From contig CALSTP010000001.1 in the NCBI GenBank assembly GCA_943789305.1, forward strand, positions 1,257,178 through 1,321,177: DNA of 64,000 nt, given 5' to 3'. Source of the DNA: an uncultured Flavobacteriaceae bacterium (GTDB taxonomy: Bacteria; Bacteroidota; Bacteroidia; Flavobacteriales; Flavobacteriaceae). The notes under the pieces are model-generated. The model was not told the origin of the DNA and searched no databases. It saw only the letters and a program-made list of their open reading frames with translations. Made by a program: the position numbers and the translations under genes. Positions 7,680 through 15,715 of the stretch are shown here, in pieces; the stretch's first letter is position 1; each line of letters starts with the position of its first letter.

Positions 7680-8417
7680 TTAATCGAGGTTTCTGATTTT
7701 TATATTCCTAAAAGATGTTATTCCTTCATATTGATCATCCATTGGCCCGTGGGCTTGAAGACTAATGTGTCCTTTTTCGTATTTGCCAAATTCAGACCAG
7801 GTTTTAAATTTACTCTCTTGAACCAATTGATTCCACTCCTCGCCCTTCAGGGGAAAACGTAGTACCTCCGAATTATTGAACACCAAAATACCAAGATTTT
7901 CATCATAATTTATTCGAATCAAATAGGAATTCCATTCATTCATAGGAAGAGATACCTTTTGATTCGGTGCTAGCATATCAAAAAGTGCACCAGCATTATG
8001 CTTTTGTTCCTCAGGCATGCTTTCATATACTTGTGGATCAACTATTTGAATTTCCCTTCCAGTGAGATAGGTCTGATCTAATCCTTCAATATCTCGAACC
8101 CCCCAAAGAAAACCACTATTAGCATAGGCTGCTGTTTTCCAATCAAATGAAATTTCAAAATTATAGTATTGATCATTGGTTAAAATACTACTATCAAGTC
8201 CCGATTTATTTTTTGACGCATCGTAGGTCATGACTCCATTTTTTATGGACCACCCATTATCTTCTCCCTTATTTCTATGGAAAAACCAACCTTCTATTTT
8301 GTCTGGATTGGGGTTTATAAGTACCCAATCGTTTTCTTGTTTTGTCTTTTGTTTCTTTTGTGGTTCATCACAAGCCCAAACGAAAAGAATTAATAAAACT
8401 AAAATTATATTTTTCAT
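7680..8417 (-). CDS. DUF1080 lipoprotein (3-keto-disaccharide hydrolase family)
   Basis: The 245-residue product has a signal peptide with lipobox WACDEP and one DUF1080 domain (concanavalin-like jelly roll): GWFFHRNK near the start, NFEISFDWKTAAYANSGFLWGV in the core, GREIQIVDPQV, and a final FRNIKIRNL strand. Family members hydrolyse 3-keto-glycosides made by a partner dehydrogenase, in the periplasm or on the surface. Its ATG overlaps the stop of the GMC/small-subunit remnant by four bases (ATGA), so it was evidently the third gene of a dehydrogenase operon. It should need another dehydrogenase now, most likely the intact pair at 10812-13241. Confidence 0.88.
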   Translation of the reverse strand: MKNIILVLLILFVWACDEPQKKQKTKQENDWVLINPNPDKIEGWFFHRNKGEDNGWSIKNGVMTYDASKNKSGLDSSILTNDQYYNFEISFDWKTAAYANSGFLWGVRDIEGLDQTYLTGREIQIVDPQVYESMPEEQKHNAGALFDMLAPNQKVSLPMNEWNSYLIRINYDENLGILVFNNSEVLRFPLKGEEWNQLVQESKFKTWSEFGKYEKGHISLQAHGPMDDQYEGITSFRNIKIRNLD

Positions 8418-8737
8418 AATCTGTCTTTATATATTTTGAAGATACTAAAAAAACACTGGTTTGAATAAGTTAGCAGATTCCCATCTTCATCCCATTCTGC
8501 ATAAGCTATGTCATATTCACCAAAAAATCTCTTTGTTCCAGCTACCCTACAAGGAGACTCATATGGCCATTTAAACTGAGTTTGCTGATCTGGATTCGCT
8601 GGGTCAAAGTAGGGGCCTGCCTCTATTACAGCTACTTTTAGTCCTGCATCTACCAATACTTTTGTAGCCATTCCACCACCAGCACCGGAGCCTACAATTA
8701 TGACATCATATTCTTTTATGTTTTCAATTATTTGTAT
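8414..8737 (-). pseudogene. Chimeric remnant: GMC oxidoreductase N-terminus fused to small-subunit C-terminus
   Basis: From about 8737 the frame matches residues 4-80 of the intact GMC protein at 11517-13241 (DVIIVGSGAGGGMATKVL, AVIEAGPYFDPANPDQQTQF, GEYDIAY), but the start region reads ATA instead of ATG. After GEYDIAY it switches in frame to AEWDEDGNLLT, which matches the last 11 residues of the small subunit (AEWDDQGNLLT). The stop is lost and the frame runs 14 more codons to a TGA overlapping the DUF1080 start. The join lies where both genes have G-A-(G/A)-x-A-TGGGAT, so a microhomology deletion removed most of a second dehydrogenase operon. Confidence 0.85.
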
Positions 8738-8832
8738 CTTATGAAATAAATTTTTAATAAATTAAAAATACATCAAGTGTTAATTTTTTCGGTGTTTTTC
8801 ATGATTTTATTAATTTTTTTTCTACAAAAAAA

Positions 8833-8855
8833 GTGAGAAGATAGCGACTTCTCAC
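8833..8855 (-). terminator. Hairpin terminator
   Basis: Perfect 8-bp stem GTGAGAAG/CTTCTCAC with a 7-base loop. On the minus strand it is followed by eight T, so it ends leftward transcription from the serine hydrolase gene at 9230-10489 before the remnant/DUF1080 unit. Confidence 0.8.
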
Positions 8856-9229
8856 TTTTAAATTAAAACACAACTATAAAAAATTAATCAAAACACTATC
8901 TTGAAAAAGTTTTACACACCAATTTACATTTGAATACTCTTTCTGTTTTTTTTAATTATACAAAAGCTGTGAAATTGTCTACCAAATCCACAGAAACATA
9001 AAAATTACAGCCCTTTAGTTAACGCTAGATTATATTACTACCCTTTAATGGGCTTAAAATCAGTATATAAAAAAGTAAGGAGTCAGTTATTGGAGTATTT
9101 GACCTTATCGCACCAGAGCTTGTAACAAGCAATGCAGTTCAACAATATACAGTTCAAGAATGCCACGTATGAATGATTCGTAAAACATCTTATCATCAAT
9201 TAACTTTGCGGGATAGGATTTATTAGCAT
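8856..9229. other. Gap with decayed sequence
   Basis: No intact gene. A plus-strand frame of about 33 codons (9071-9172, GVFDLIAPELVTSNAVQQ) has protein-like composition. The next bases encode a 17-residue frame (9173-9226) whose SYHQLTL start vaguely resembles the N-terminus of IS30-type transposases. Both are too short to name and are read as debris from earlier insertion or deletion events. Confidence 0.3.
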
Positions 9230-10489
9230 TTAATTAATTAATGAATGAAAAACTAACGACTTAAATTCATTGGAAATTAAATAGGAAGTATCGTCACGGG
9301 TTTGTAAATATATAATACCGATTAGTTCCTCCGTTGGATCTGCAAAAATAGATGTATTGAAATAACCAGCCCAATATAATGTTCCTACACTTCCTTTTCC
9401 CCCAAGAGCTTGATCTTTTTCAGATACTAAACCAAAAGTTAGTCCAAAAGTTGAGTCAGGAATATGACTATTCTGATTTACATAAACTAGTTCAACTGTT
9501 TTCTTACCCAATATCTGTTTGTCCTTAAACGATCCCTTGTTAAGAAACATTTGAAGGAAATTGGAATAATCTGCAGTTGTACTTGATAAACCTGCACCTC
9601 CTGATAAAAAAGTTTTTGCTCCTTTTACAGGATAATTTGTGTCATAAAAATCTCCTTGGTATTTAGTCCAAAAACCATCTTTATTTGTCTGAACAGGAAC
9701 TAATCTGTCCTGATGTGTTGTTGGTAAATAGAAATAGGTGTCATTCATTTCTAAAGGGTCAAAGATTCGTTCTTTAAAAAAAACATCTAAAGATTTTTGT
9801 GAAATAACTTCAATAAAATAGCCCAACACATCTAAGCTCTCCCCATAAGTAAACGCCTCTCCAGGTTCATGGTGTAAAGGCAGTTGCGCTAATTTCTTAA
9901 CATTTGATCCTATATTTATGGAGTCTGTTGTAAATAAATCTACAATACCTTGCTTTTTATAAATAGCCTTAAAACGAGCATCCTCATCATGAACTCCGTA
10001 GCCAATTCCTGAGGTATGAGTTAACAAATGTCTAATCGAAATTTTATTTTCAGCAGGTTTTGACAAATAAGTACTATCCGTTTCATTAAAGTCTGTTAAA
10101 ACTTTAAGGTCTTTAAATTCTGGAATATACTTTTCAATGGGATCGTCCAAATTAAATTCCCCTTCTTCCCAAAGCATCAAAACAGCTAATGATGTTACAG
10201 CCTTGGTCATAGAAGCAATTCTAAAAATATCATCTGTCGAATACATTATTTTATTCTCTACATCAGAATATCCAAAAGCTTTATTATAAATGATTTTATT
10301 GTTTCTTCGGATTAAAGCTACTGCTCCTGGGATCTGATTCTTCTCTATAGCTTTATTGAGGTAGGAATCAATTCTATCTAGACGCTCCGAAGACACGCCT
10401 TGATTTTCAGGAAGATCAAATGTTGAAGAGGTTTGACTACAGCCTGAAACTAAAAAAATTATTATTAAGACAAAAAAGAGTCTTTTCAT
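9230..10489 (-). CDS. Serine beta-lactamase-fold hydrolase lipoprotein, copy 1
   Basis: The 419-residue product has lipobox VSGC17 and a class C/esterase-family-VIII fold. The S93-M-T-K96 nucleophile/base pair is in RIASMTK; Y215 of FTYGES takes the place of the YxN motif. Family members are esterases, D-amino acid amidases or transglycosylase-like enzymes rather than true beta-lactamases. Residues of about 17-340 are nearly identical to copy 2 at 26097-27356, while the last 50-60 residues and the signal peptide differ strongly. Leftward transcription would end at the 8833 hairpin. Substrate unknown; location next to a SusCD/dehydrogenase block suggests removal of acyl groups from glycans or glycosides. 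Confidence 0.88.
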   Translation of the reverse strand: MKRLFFVLIIIFLVSGCSQTSSTFDLPENQGVSSERLDRIDSYLNKAIEKNQIPGAVALIRRNNKIIYNKAFGYSDVENKIMYSTDDIFRIASMTKAVTSLAVLMLWEEGEFNLDDPIEKYIPEFKDLKVLTDFNETDSTYLSKPAENKISIRHLLTHTSGIGYGVHDEDARFKAIYKKQGIVDLFTTDSINIGSNVKKLAQLPLHHEPGEAFTYGESLDVLGYFIEVISQKSLDVFFKERIFDPLEMNDTYFYLPTTHQDRLVPVQTNKDGFWTKYQGDFYDTNYPVKGAKTFLSGGAGLSSTTADYSNFLQMFLNKGSFKDKQILGKKTVELVYVNQNSHIPDSTFGLTFGLVSEKDQALGGKGSVGTLYWAGYFNTSIFADPTEELIGIIYLQTRDDTSYLISNEFKSLVFHSLIN

Positions 10490-10811
10490 AATAAGGAGAT
10501 GAATTATTAAATCTAAAGTACATAATTAATAAATGAGTCTAATATGAAGCTTATTATATTTTTATGCCCATGACTATTGGAGCTTGTATGAACAGTTGAC
10601 TAATCGTTTTATTCTAAAAAAAAATACATTAGTTGTATCAGGCAGATCCTTGGATTGAGCTTTAATAAATCATATATCCTTGGTATACAGGTGTTCTTAA
10701 ACACTAGTAACCTAATTAGGGATTGATGCAATTGAAATATTATCTAATAATTGGAATTGATTAAATACAGAATTACAACTTAAGATTTTTATGAAAAATG
10801 TAACCGTGTAT
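10490..10811. other. Intergenic region of 322 bases
   Basis: No gene and no exact TTTG/TANNTTTG promoter was found. ATCCTTGG occurs twice (near 10648 and 10676). No hairpin terminator after the small-subunit gene was recognised, so read-through into the serine hydrolase gene is possible. Confidence 0.4.
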
Positions 10812-11513
10812 TTATGTTAGAAGATTCCCTTGGTCATCCCATTCTGCCTGTTCATTTCTTTTGTCCTGATCAATACACCTATCAATCCAATCTTGATCAT
10901 ATGCAACGCCTACACTTTTCAATACATCTTCGGGTACTCCATCCCAAACATTAGGCATATTTCCCTGATAATCTATTTCTGAAACTCCAACTTCAGAGGT
11001 GAAATACCCAGTCATTACAAGGTTTCTTAGTAAAGAGAAAAATTGAACTTCATGCGATTGAATCTCTAAATCAGGGTTAGGAAAGGCAATTTTATCGAGG
11101 ATATCTTTTTGTTCGTTCTCTGAAATATTTACGAAACGTTTTTTAAAATTTTGGTTGCTATAACTATTCAACCACATTAAACCTCCACGTATTTTGGTTT
11201 GAAATTCAGGAACATCTTTCATCATAAACTCTATGAATTCAGGAACACCAGCTTGCTCAATGGTTCCTTCTTTTGTAGGAGGTAAAATCAAATTAGCCAA
11301 GACAACGATCAAATTCAATTCGGAATCATCAAAGAATTTTTCTTGAAGTAATTTTTCATCAAAAGCTGCTTCTTTTGGAGTCCTTCCGTATTTATAATCC
11401 CAAATATTTTTTTTAATTATAGCCTCTGAATTTGGCGCACAGCCTTCAAGCAGCAAACCACCTCCGGCTATAGATCCTACTAATAAAGACTTGATACTTT
11501 CTCTTCTATCCAT
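10812..11513 (-). CDS. Gluconate 2-dehydrogenase subunit 3-family protein (small subunit of GMC dehydrogenase)
   Basis: The 233-residue product starts MDRRESIKSLLVGSIAGGG, a twin-arginine-type signal with a lipobox-like LEGC. The body matches the small gamma subunits of FAD-dependent gluconate, glucose and glucoside-3-dehydrogenases: LNLIVVLANLILPPT, a FIEFMMKD helix, NPDLEIQSHEVQFFSLLRNLVMTGYFTS, then GYQGNMPNVWDGVP-like residues near the end. In this family the small subunit carries the Tat signal and exports the signal-less catalytic subunit by hitchhiking. It is three bases downstream of the GMC gene, so translation is coupled. Its last 11 residues are also found in the chimeric remnant at 8414-8737. 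Confidence 0.9.
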   Translation of the reverse strand: MDRRESIKSLLVGSIAGGGLLLEGCAPNSEAIIKKNIWDYKYGRTPKEAAFDEKLLQEKFFDDSELNLIVVLANLILPPTKEGTIEQAGVPEFIEFMMKDVPEFQTKIRGGLMWLNSYSNQNFKKRFVNISENEQKDILDKIAFPNPDLEIQSHEVQFFSLLRNLVMTGYFTSEVGVSEIDYQGNMPNVWDGVPEDVLKSVGVAYDQDWIDRCIDQDKRNEQAEWDDQGNLLT

Positions 11514-11516
11514 TTC

Positions 11517-13241
11517 TTAAAAATTTTGTTTTTTGAATTGATCTATTATATGATCTGCCGTTCTCCAAGATAGTGCTAGTATGGTCCAGGTTGGATTTTT
11601 ATCAGCCTGTGAAACAAAAGGACCAGCATCAACGATAAAAACATTCTCTACGTCATGTAGTCGTTCAAATTCATTTACTACTGACGTTTTTGGATCACTT
11701 CCCATGCGTGTAGTACCAACTTCATGTATAATTCTACCCGGAGCGTGAAGTCCAAAATTTTTGTCTTTTCCTGGCTTATCCCCCAAAACAATCCCACCCA
11801 TATTATGAGCAATTTCTTCAAAGGTATCGTGCATATGATTGGCTTGTTTCTTCTCAAAATCGGACCAATGGTAATTAAACCTTAAAACAGGAATACCATA
11901 CTGATCTACCTGAGTTGGATCAATTTCACAATAGTTTTCTTTTTGAGCAATCGACTCTCCTCTTCCTGACATACCCATAACTGATCCATAAAACTTTTTA
12001 ACATCTTGTCTTAGAGAATTTCCATATCCTCCAACGGGTAATCCGAGGTGTTCATTTAAAAGATTTGGGTCAAAACCAGTACCATAAGAAGGCATACCCA
12101 AACCTCCCCAAACTTCGATATGGTATCCTCTAGGAAAATCTAAATTTTTGTTATCTAACCACCAAGGAGAATAAACATGCATCCCTCCTACACCATCTTC
12201 GTTGTAGGTTTTTCTATCCATAAGTTTTGGAACAAAAACTACCCTGTCAGTACCCGTAGAATCATGAAGATACTTTCCTATCAAATCACTACTGTTACCC
12301 AATCCATTGGGGTGTTGAGTTGATTTAGAATTTAATAAAATTCGTGCACTGCTGCAGGCAGAAGCTGCTAAAACGACCACCTTAGATTTGAGTCTATACT
12401 CCAACCGATCTTTCTTGCTTATGTAAGAAACGCCCGTAGCTTTTCCATTTTCATCAACATCTACTCGATGCACCATGCTATCTACATACAAATCTATCTG
12501 TCCACCACTTTTTTGAGCTGGGAAAATTAAACAGGATCCAGAAGAAAAATCAGCATAAACAGAGCAGCTTCTATTGCATTGACCACAGTAGAAACAAACA
12601 CCTCGTTCTGGATTAATTCTTTTGGTTAAGACCGAGAGTCTAGAAGGGATTACCTTTACATTAGATTTTCTTGCACCCTTTATATAAAATAATTCGTGCA
12701 GCCTTGGCTTCGGTGGAGGAAGAAAAAATCCATCTGGATCGTTATACATGTTTTCTTTGGTACCAAAAACACCAATTAACTTATCTACTTTATCGTAATA
12801 AGGCTTTATATCTTCATAACCAATTGGCCAGTTCTCTCCTAAACCATCTTTATCTTTGCTTTTAAAGTCGTTGGGGCCAAAGCGAAGAGAAATTCGGCCC
12901 CAATGATTCGTTCTACCTCCTAACATCCTTGATCGGTACCAGTCAAACTGAGTATCTCCAATTCTATTGTAAGGTTCTCCTTCGATATCCCATCCTCCAT
13001 AAGCCATATCATATTCCCCAAAATCTCTTTGAGTACCTGCTCCTCTTCTAGGCGATTCATGAGCCCACTTAAATTGAGTTTGCTGATCTGGGTTTGCTGG
13101 ATCAAAATGAGGGCCAGCTTCAATGACAGCAACCTTTAATCCTGAGTCGGCTAAAACTTTTGTAGCCATACCTCCACCTGCACCAGAACCGACAATTATG
13201 ACATCATAATATTTAGTGTTTTCAATTATTTCCATATTCAA
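11517..13241 (-). CDS. GMC-family FAD dehydrogenase, glucoside-3-dehydrogenase-like catalytic subunit
   Basis: The 574-residue product has no signal peptide. An FAD-binding Rossmann motif lies near the start (VGSGAGGG, residues 17-24), then GGRTNHWG (108-115). A cysteine cluster C216-x2-C219-x2-C222-x3-C226 lies where bacterial FAD-glucose dehydrogenases hold a 3Fe-4S cluster. The C-terminal catalytic His is in RIIHEVGTTRMG and the Asn in DKNPTWTI. This set fits the FAD-GDH/glucoside-3-dehydrogenase branch, which oxidises sugar hydroxyls, including C3 of glycosides, in the periplasm. The usual cytochrome c partner is not in the window. A second in-frame ATG (13235) could be the real start. 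An exact promoter lies about 190 bases upstream. Substrate is inferred. Confidence 0.9.
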   Translation of the reverse strand: MNMEIIENTKYYDVIIVGSGAGGGMATKVLADSGLKVAVIEAGPHFDPANPDQQTQFKWAHESPRRGAGTQRDFGEYDMAYGGWDIEGEPYNRIGDTQFDWYRSRMLGGRTNHWGRISLRFGPNDFKSKDKDGLGENWPIGYEDIKPYYDKVDKLIGVFGTKENMYNDPDGFFLPPPKPRLHELFYIKGARKSNVKVIPSRLSVLTKRINPERGVCFYCGQCNRSCSVYADFSSGSCLIFPAQKSGGQIDLYVDSMVHRVDVDENGKATGVSYISKKDRLEYRLKSKVVVLAASACSSARILLNSKSTQHPNGLGNSSDLIGKYLHDSTGTDRVVFVPKLMDRKTYNEDGVGGMHVYSPWWLDNKNLDFPRGYHIEVWGGLGMPSYGTGFDPNLLNEHLGLPVGGYGNSLRQDVKKFYGSVMGMSGRGESIAQKENYCEIDPTQVDQYGIPVLRFNYHWSDFEKKQANHMHDTFEEIAHNMGGIVLGDKPGKDKNFGLHAPGRIIHEVGTTRMGSDPKTSVVNEFERLHDVENVFIVDAGPFVSQADKNPTWTILALSWRTADHIIDQFKKQNF

Positions 13242-13433
13242 TTAATAGTTTTTTAAAAAAATGATATCGCTTAAAAGTTCAATTGTCTTATAATAATAAA
13301 CCCCAAAAACAATAAATTCCTTTGCGTTTGAGTGATCTTTGTCTGCGACTCTAAATCAGAACACTTTTCTAATATGTCCATGTACCACAAACACTGGGTG
13401 CAATTTTATTTTGTTAATAGCGATTATATAAAA

Positions 13434-13464
13434 CAAAATTAACTGAAATAAATTTTCACACAAA
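13434..13464 (-). promoter_or_regulatory. Bacteroidota-type promoter for the GMC dehydrogenase operon
   Basis: On the minus strand: TTTG at 13464-13461, exactly 19 bases, then TAATTTTG at 13441-13434, a full match to TTTG-N19-TANNTTTG. Transcription would start near 13427, giving a leader of about 185 bases before the GMC start. The surrounding 13242-13583 region has no gene. Confidence 0.65.
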
Positions 13465-13583
13465 TCAAATTAGACGAATCCAATTATTTTATGTACTAAA
13501 AAAAAAAAGATGATGAGAAATGTGCTTTTTATAGACTTTTAACAAAAAAAATATAGCAGTGGAATAAAATAAAAGCTTAAAGG

Positions 13584-15710
13584 TCAATTATTTTTTATAA
13601 AAAAATTATTCTTGTAAATCGAATCTTCCACTTTGGCATCTAATAAAGAAAATAATTCGTCGATACTTTGAACCGGAATTTTACAGAAATTATTTTCACA
13701 TACATAGTAATAGGTCTCAACAGGATCATGCCGGTCTTTTAATAAATATAAATCTGATTTAGATGCAGAAGTTGAAATAACCGAATTGGGGATATAAAAG
13801 GGAAGTAATAGATTCATTTTATCAATTGCTAACGGTCCTGTAATAGCTATTTCATAAAAAGGAAGCGTAAAGTTATATATGGATTGTAACCAATTAGCAT
13901 GTTTTAATGGTTTCTCGAACGACATCGGCTGAATTAAAGAAGTCATTTTTTCAGCCCGTAATTTAAATTCTGGAATGCCAAAAAAGTGATTTAACTTGAA
14001 TAGAATTTCAGCCATTTTACTGTTAGCTGATGGAAATAAATTATCTTCAAGCTGAACCATTGAGCTGGTAATTAATTGAGCATTATCTTTTGAAAATTTA
14101 AAATAAACTCCATCTTCAGAAGAAAATGTATCGAGCGTAAAATCAGTTAATTCTTTAGCTAGAAAAAGTTTACTTTCGTCTGCTGTTAATTCATAATAAG
14201 CAATTAAAACATCAATTAAAAAAACATAGTCTTCTAAGAGTAAAAGCGACTCTGAAGTATTTACAGTGTGCTTAATTATTTTGTTATTGTATAAATTTTC
14301 TGAAATTAAAACATGTAACATTTGACTAGCCTGTTCTAAAAAAACCGAATCTTCAAAGGATTTGTAAGAATCTAACAAGCCCATTACAGCAATAGCATTC
14401 CATGAAAATATGATCTTTTTATCTACAACAGGAGCAGGTCTATTTTGTCTTAAACGATATAATTCATCATTTACAATTCTCTTCTTTTCTTTAAAATAAT
14501 CCGCAGACCAATCATATTTTTCAGCAAAAATAGAATCGTTAGTTTGTTTGAAGGGTATAAACCTATTACTGTCCAAAATTTCATCATTAGATATATTGTA
14601 ATAATCTGAAAACCAACTGAAATTGTTGCCTAAAGCCTTGTTCAACTCCTGTAAGGACCAAGTGTAAAAATCTCCCTCATTTATAATACCATTTATATCT
14701 TGACTATCTGCTGCAATCGAAGAGTAAAACAAAAGTGAGGGATCTTTCATTTCTCGATTAAGAAAGCTCAATATCCTATAGGCTTCTTCTTTATAGAATT
14801 CATCCTTGAAAACCTGATAAAAATTTGCATACAAACTCAACATTTGAACATTATCGTAAAGCATTTTCTCGTAGTGTGGAATTTTCCATTTTCTGTCCGT
14901 TGAATAACGATGAAATCCTCCTCCTATTTGATCATTAACCCCACCGTAAGAAATATTTTGTAAAGATTTTTTCAGGAATTCTTTAATCTCTTTTATGTCA
15001 AATTCAACAGCGTATCTCAGCAAAGACTGCAAGACAATAGGTGACATAAATTTCTCACCAACTCCAAAACCCCCATGTTTCATATCCATTTTCTGACTAA
15101 TTTCAGATACTATATTAGCTATACTCTCATTTGAAAAAGAACTTTCCTTAACAAAATCAGGAATTATAAGTGTTTTAGATATTCCTTGTTCAATTTTTTT
15201 TGCGTGATCTTTTAAATCTGAAGGGCGTGTTTTGTAAAAAGATTGAAGTTGCTTTAGGATTGATATCCATTGAGTTTTATCAACATAAGTTCCAGCCCAT
15301 ATGGGACTTCCATCTGGCAGCGTTATTATATTCATAGGCCATCCTACATTTCCTGAAATAGTTTTAAGTGCTTTCATGAAATGTGCATCTATATCAGGGC
15401 GCTCTTCACGGTCTACTTTTATACTTATGAAATTTGAATTCATCTGAATTGCAACATCATTATCTTGGAAAGTCTCTTCCTCCATAACATGACACCAATG
15501 ACAAGAAGAATAGCCTACACTAACTATAATCAATTTCTGTTCAATTTTAGCGCGTTCTAGAGCTTCTTCACCCCATGGATTCCAATGAATAGGATTGTTT
15601 GCGTGTTGTTGAAGGTATAGACTGCCTTGATCAGCTAGTTTGTTTTGAGCAAATAATAAGATTGATGAAAAAAAGAAAAAAAATGAAAAATTACATCTAA
15701 GATTAGCCAT
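13584..15710 (-). CDS. Exported DUF255 thioredoxin-domain protein (YyaL/SSP411 family)
   Basis: The 708-residue product matches the family over its whole usual length. After a probable signal peptide (FFFFSSILLFAQ), residues 36-50 carry the signature HANNPIHWNPWGEEA and a thioredoxin-like domain with C70-H-W-C73. The rest is an (alpha/alpha)6 barrel like N-acylglucosamine 2-epimerases (GGFGVGEKF, GGGFHRYSTDRKWKIPHYEKMLYDN, NAIAVMGLLDSY). Family function is not established. Most homologues are cytoplasmic, so an exported form next to SusCD and sugar dehydrogenase genes is notable. The gene follows the VCBS gene by 5 bases, so the two are one transcription unit. Confidence 0.88.
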   Translation of the reverse strand: MANLRCNFSFFFFFSSILLFAQNKLADQGSLYLQQHANNPIHWNPWGEEALERAKIEQKLIIVSVGYSSCHWCHVMEEETFQDNDVAIQMNSNFISIKVDREERPDIDAHFMKALKTISGNVGWPMNIITLPDGSPIWAGTYVDKTQWISILKQLQSFYKTRPSDLKDHAKKIEQGISKTLIIPDFVKESSFSNESIANIVSEISQKMDMKHGGFGVGEKFMSPIVLQSLLRYAVEFDIKEIKEFLKKSLQNISYGGVNDQIGGGFHRYSTDRKWKIPHYEKMLYDNVQMLSLYANFYQVFKDEFYKEEAYRILSFLNREMKDPSLLFYSSIAADSQDINGIINEGDFYTWSLQELNKALGNNFSWFSDYYNISNDEILDSNRFIPFKQTNDSIFAEKYDWSADYFKEKKRIVNDELYRLRQNRPAPVVDKKIIFSWNAIAVMGLLDSYKSFEDSVFLEQASQMLHVLISENLYNNKIIKHTVNTSESLLLLEDYVFLIDVLIAYYELTADESKLFLAKELTDFTLDTFSSEDGVYFKFSKDNAQLITSSMVQLEDNLFPSANSKMAEILFKLNHFFGIPEFKLRAEKMTSLIQPMSFEKPLKHANWLQSIYNFTLPFYEIAITGPLAIDKMNLLLPFYIPNSVISTSASKSDLYLLKDRHDPVETYYYVCENNFCKIPVQSIDELFSLLDAKVEDSIYKNNFFIKNN

Positions 15711-15715
15711 TTTTT

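Noticed and set aside
9173-9226. 17-codon frame resembling the N-terminus of an IS30-like transposase
   Set aside because: The likeness rests on about seven residues (SYHQLTL); no inverted repeats or further transposase sequence follow.
9230-10489. Antibiotic resistance beta-lactamase
   Set aside because: SxxK is present but the YxN and KTG-type signatures of true class C enzymes are not. The protein is a lipoprotein esterase-family-VIII-like hydrolase next to sugar genes.
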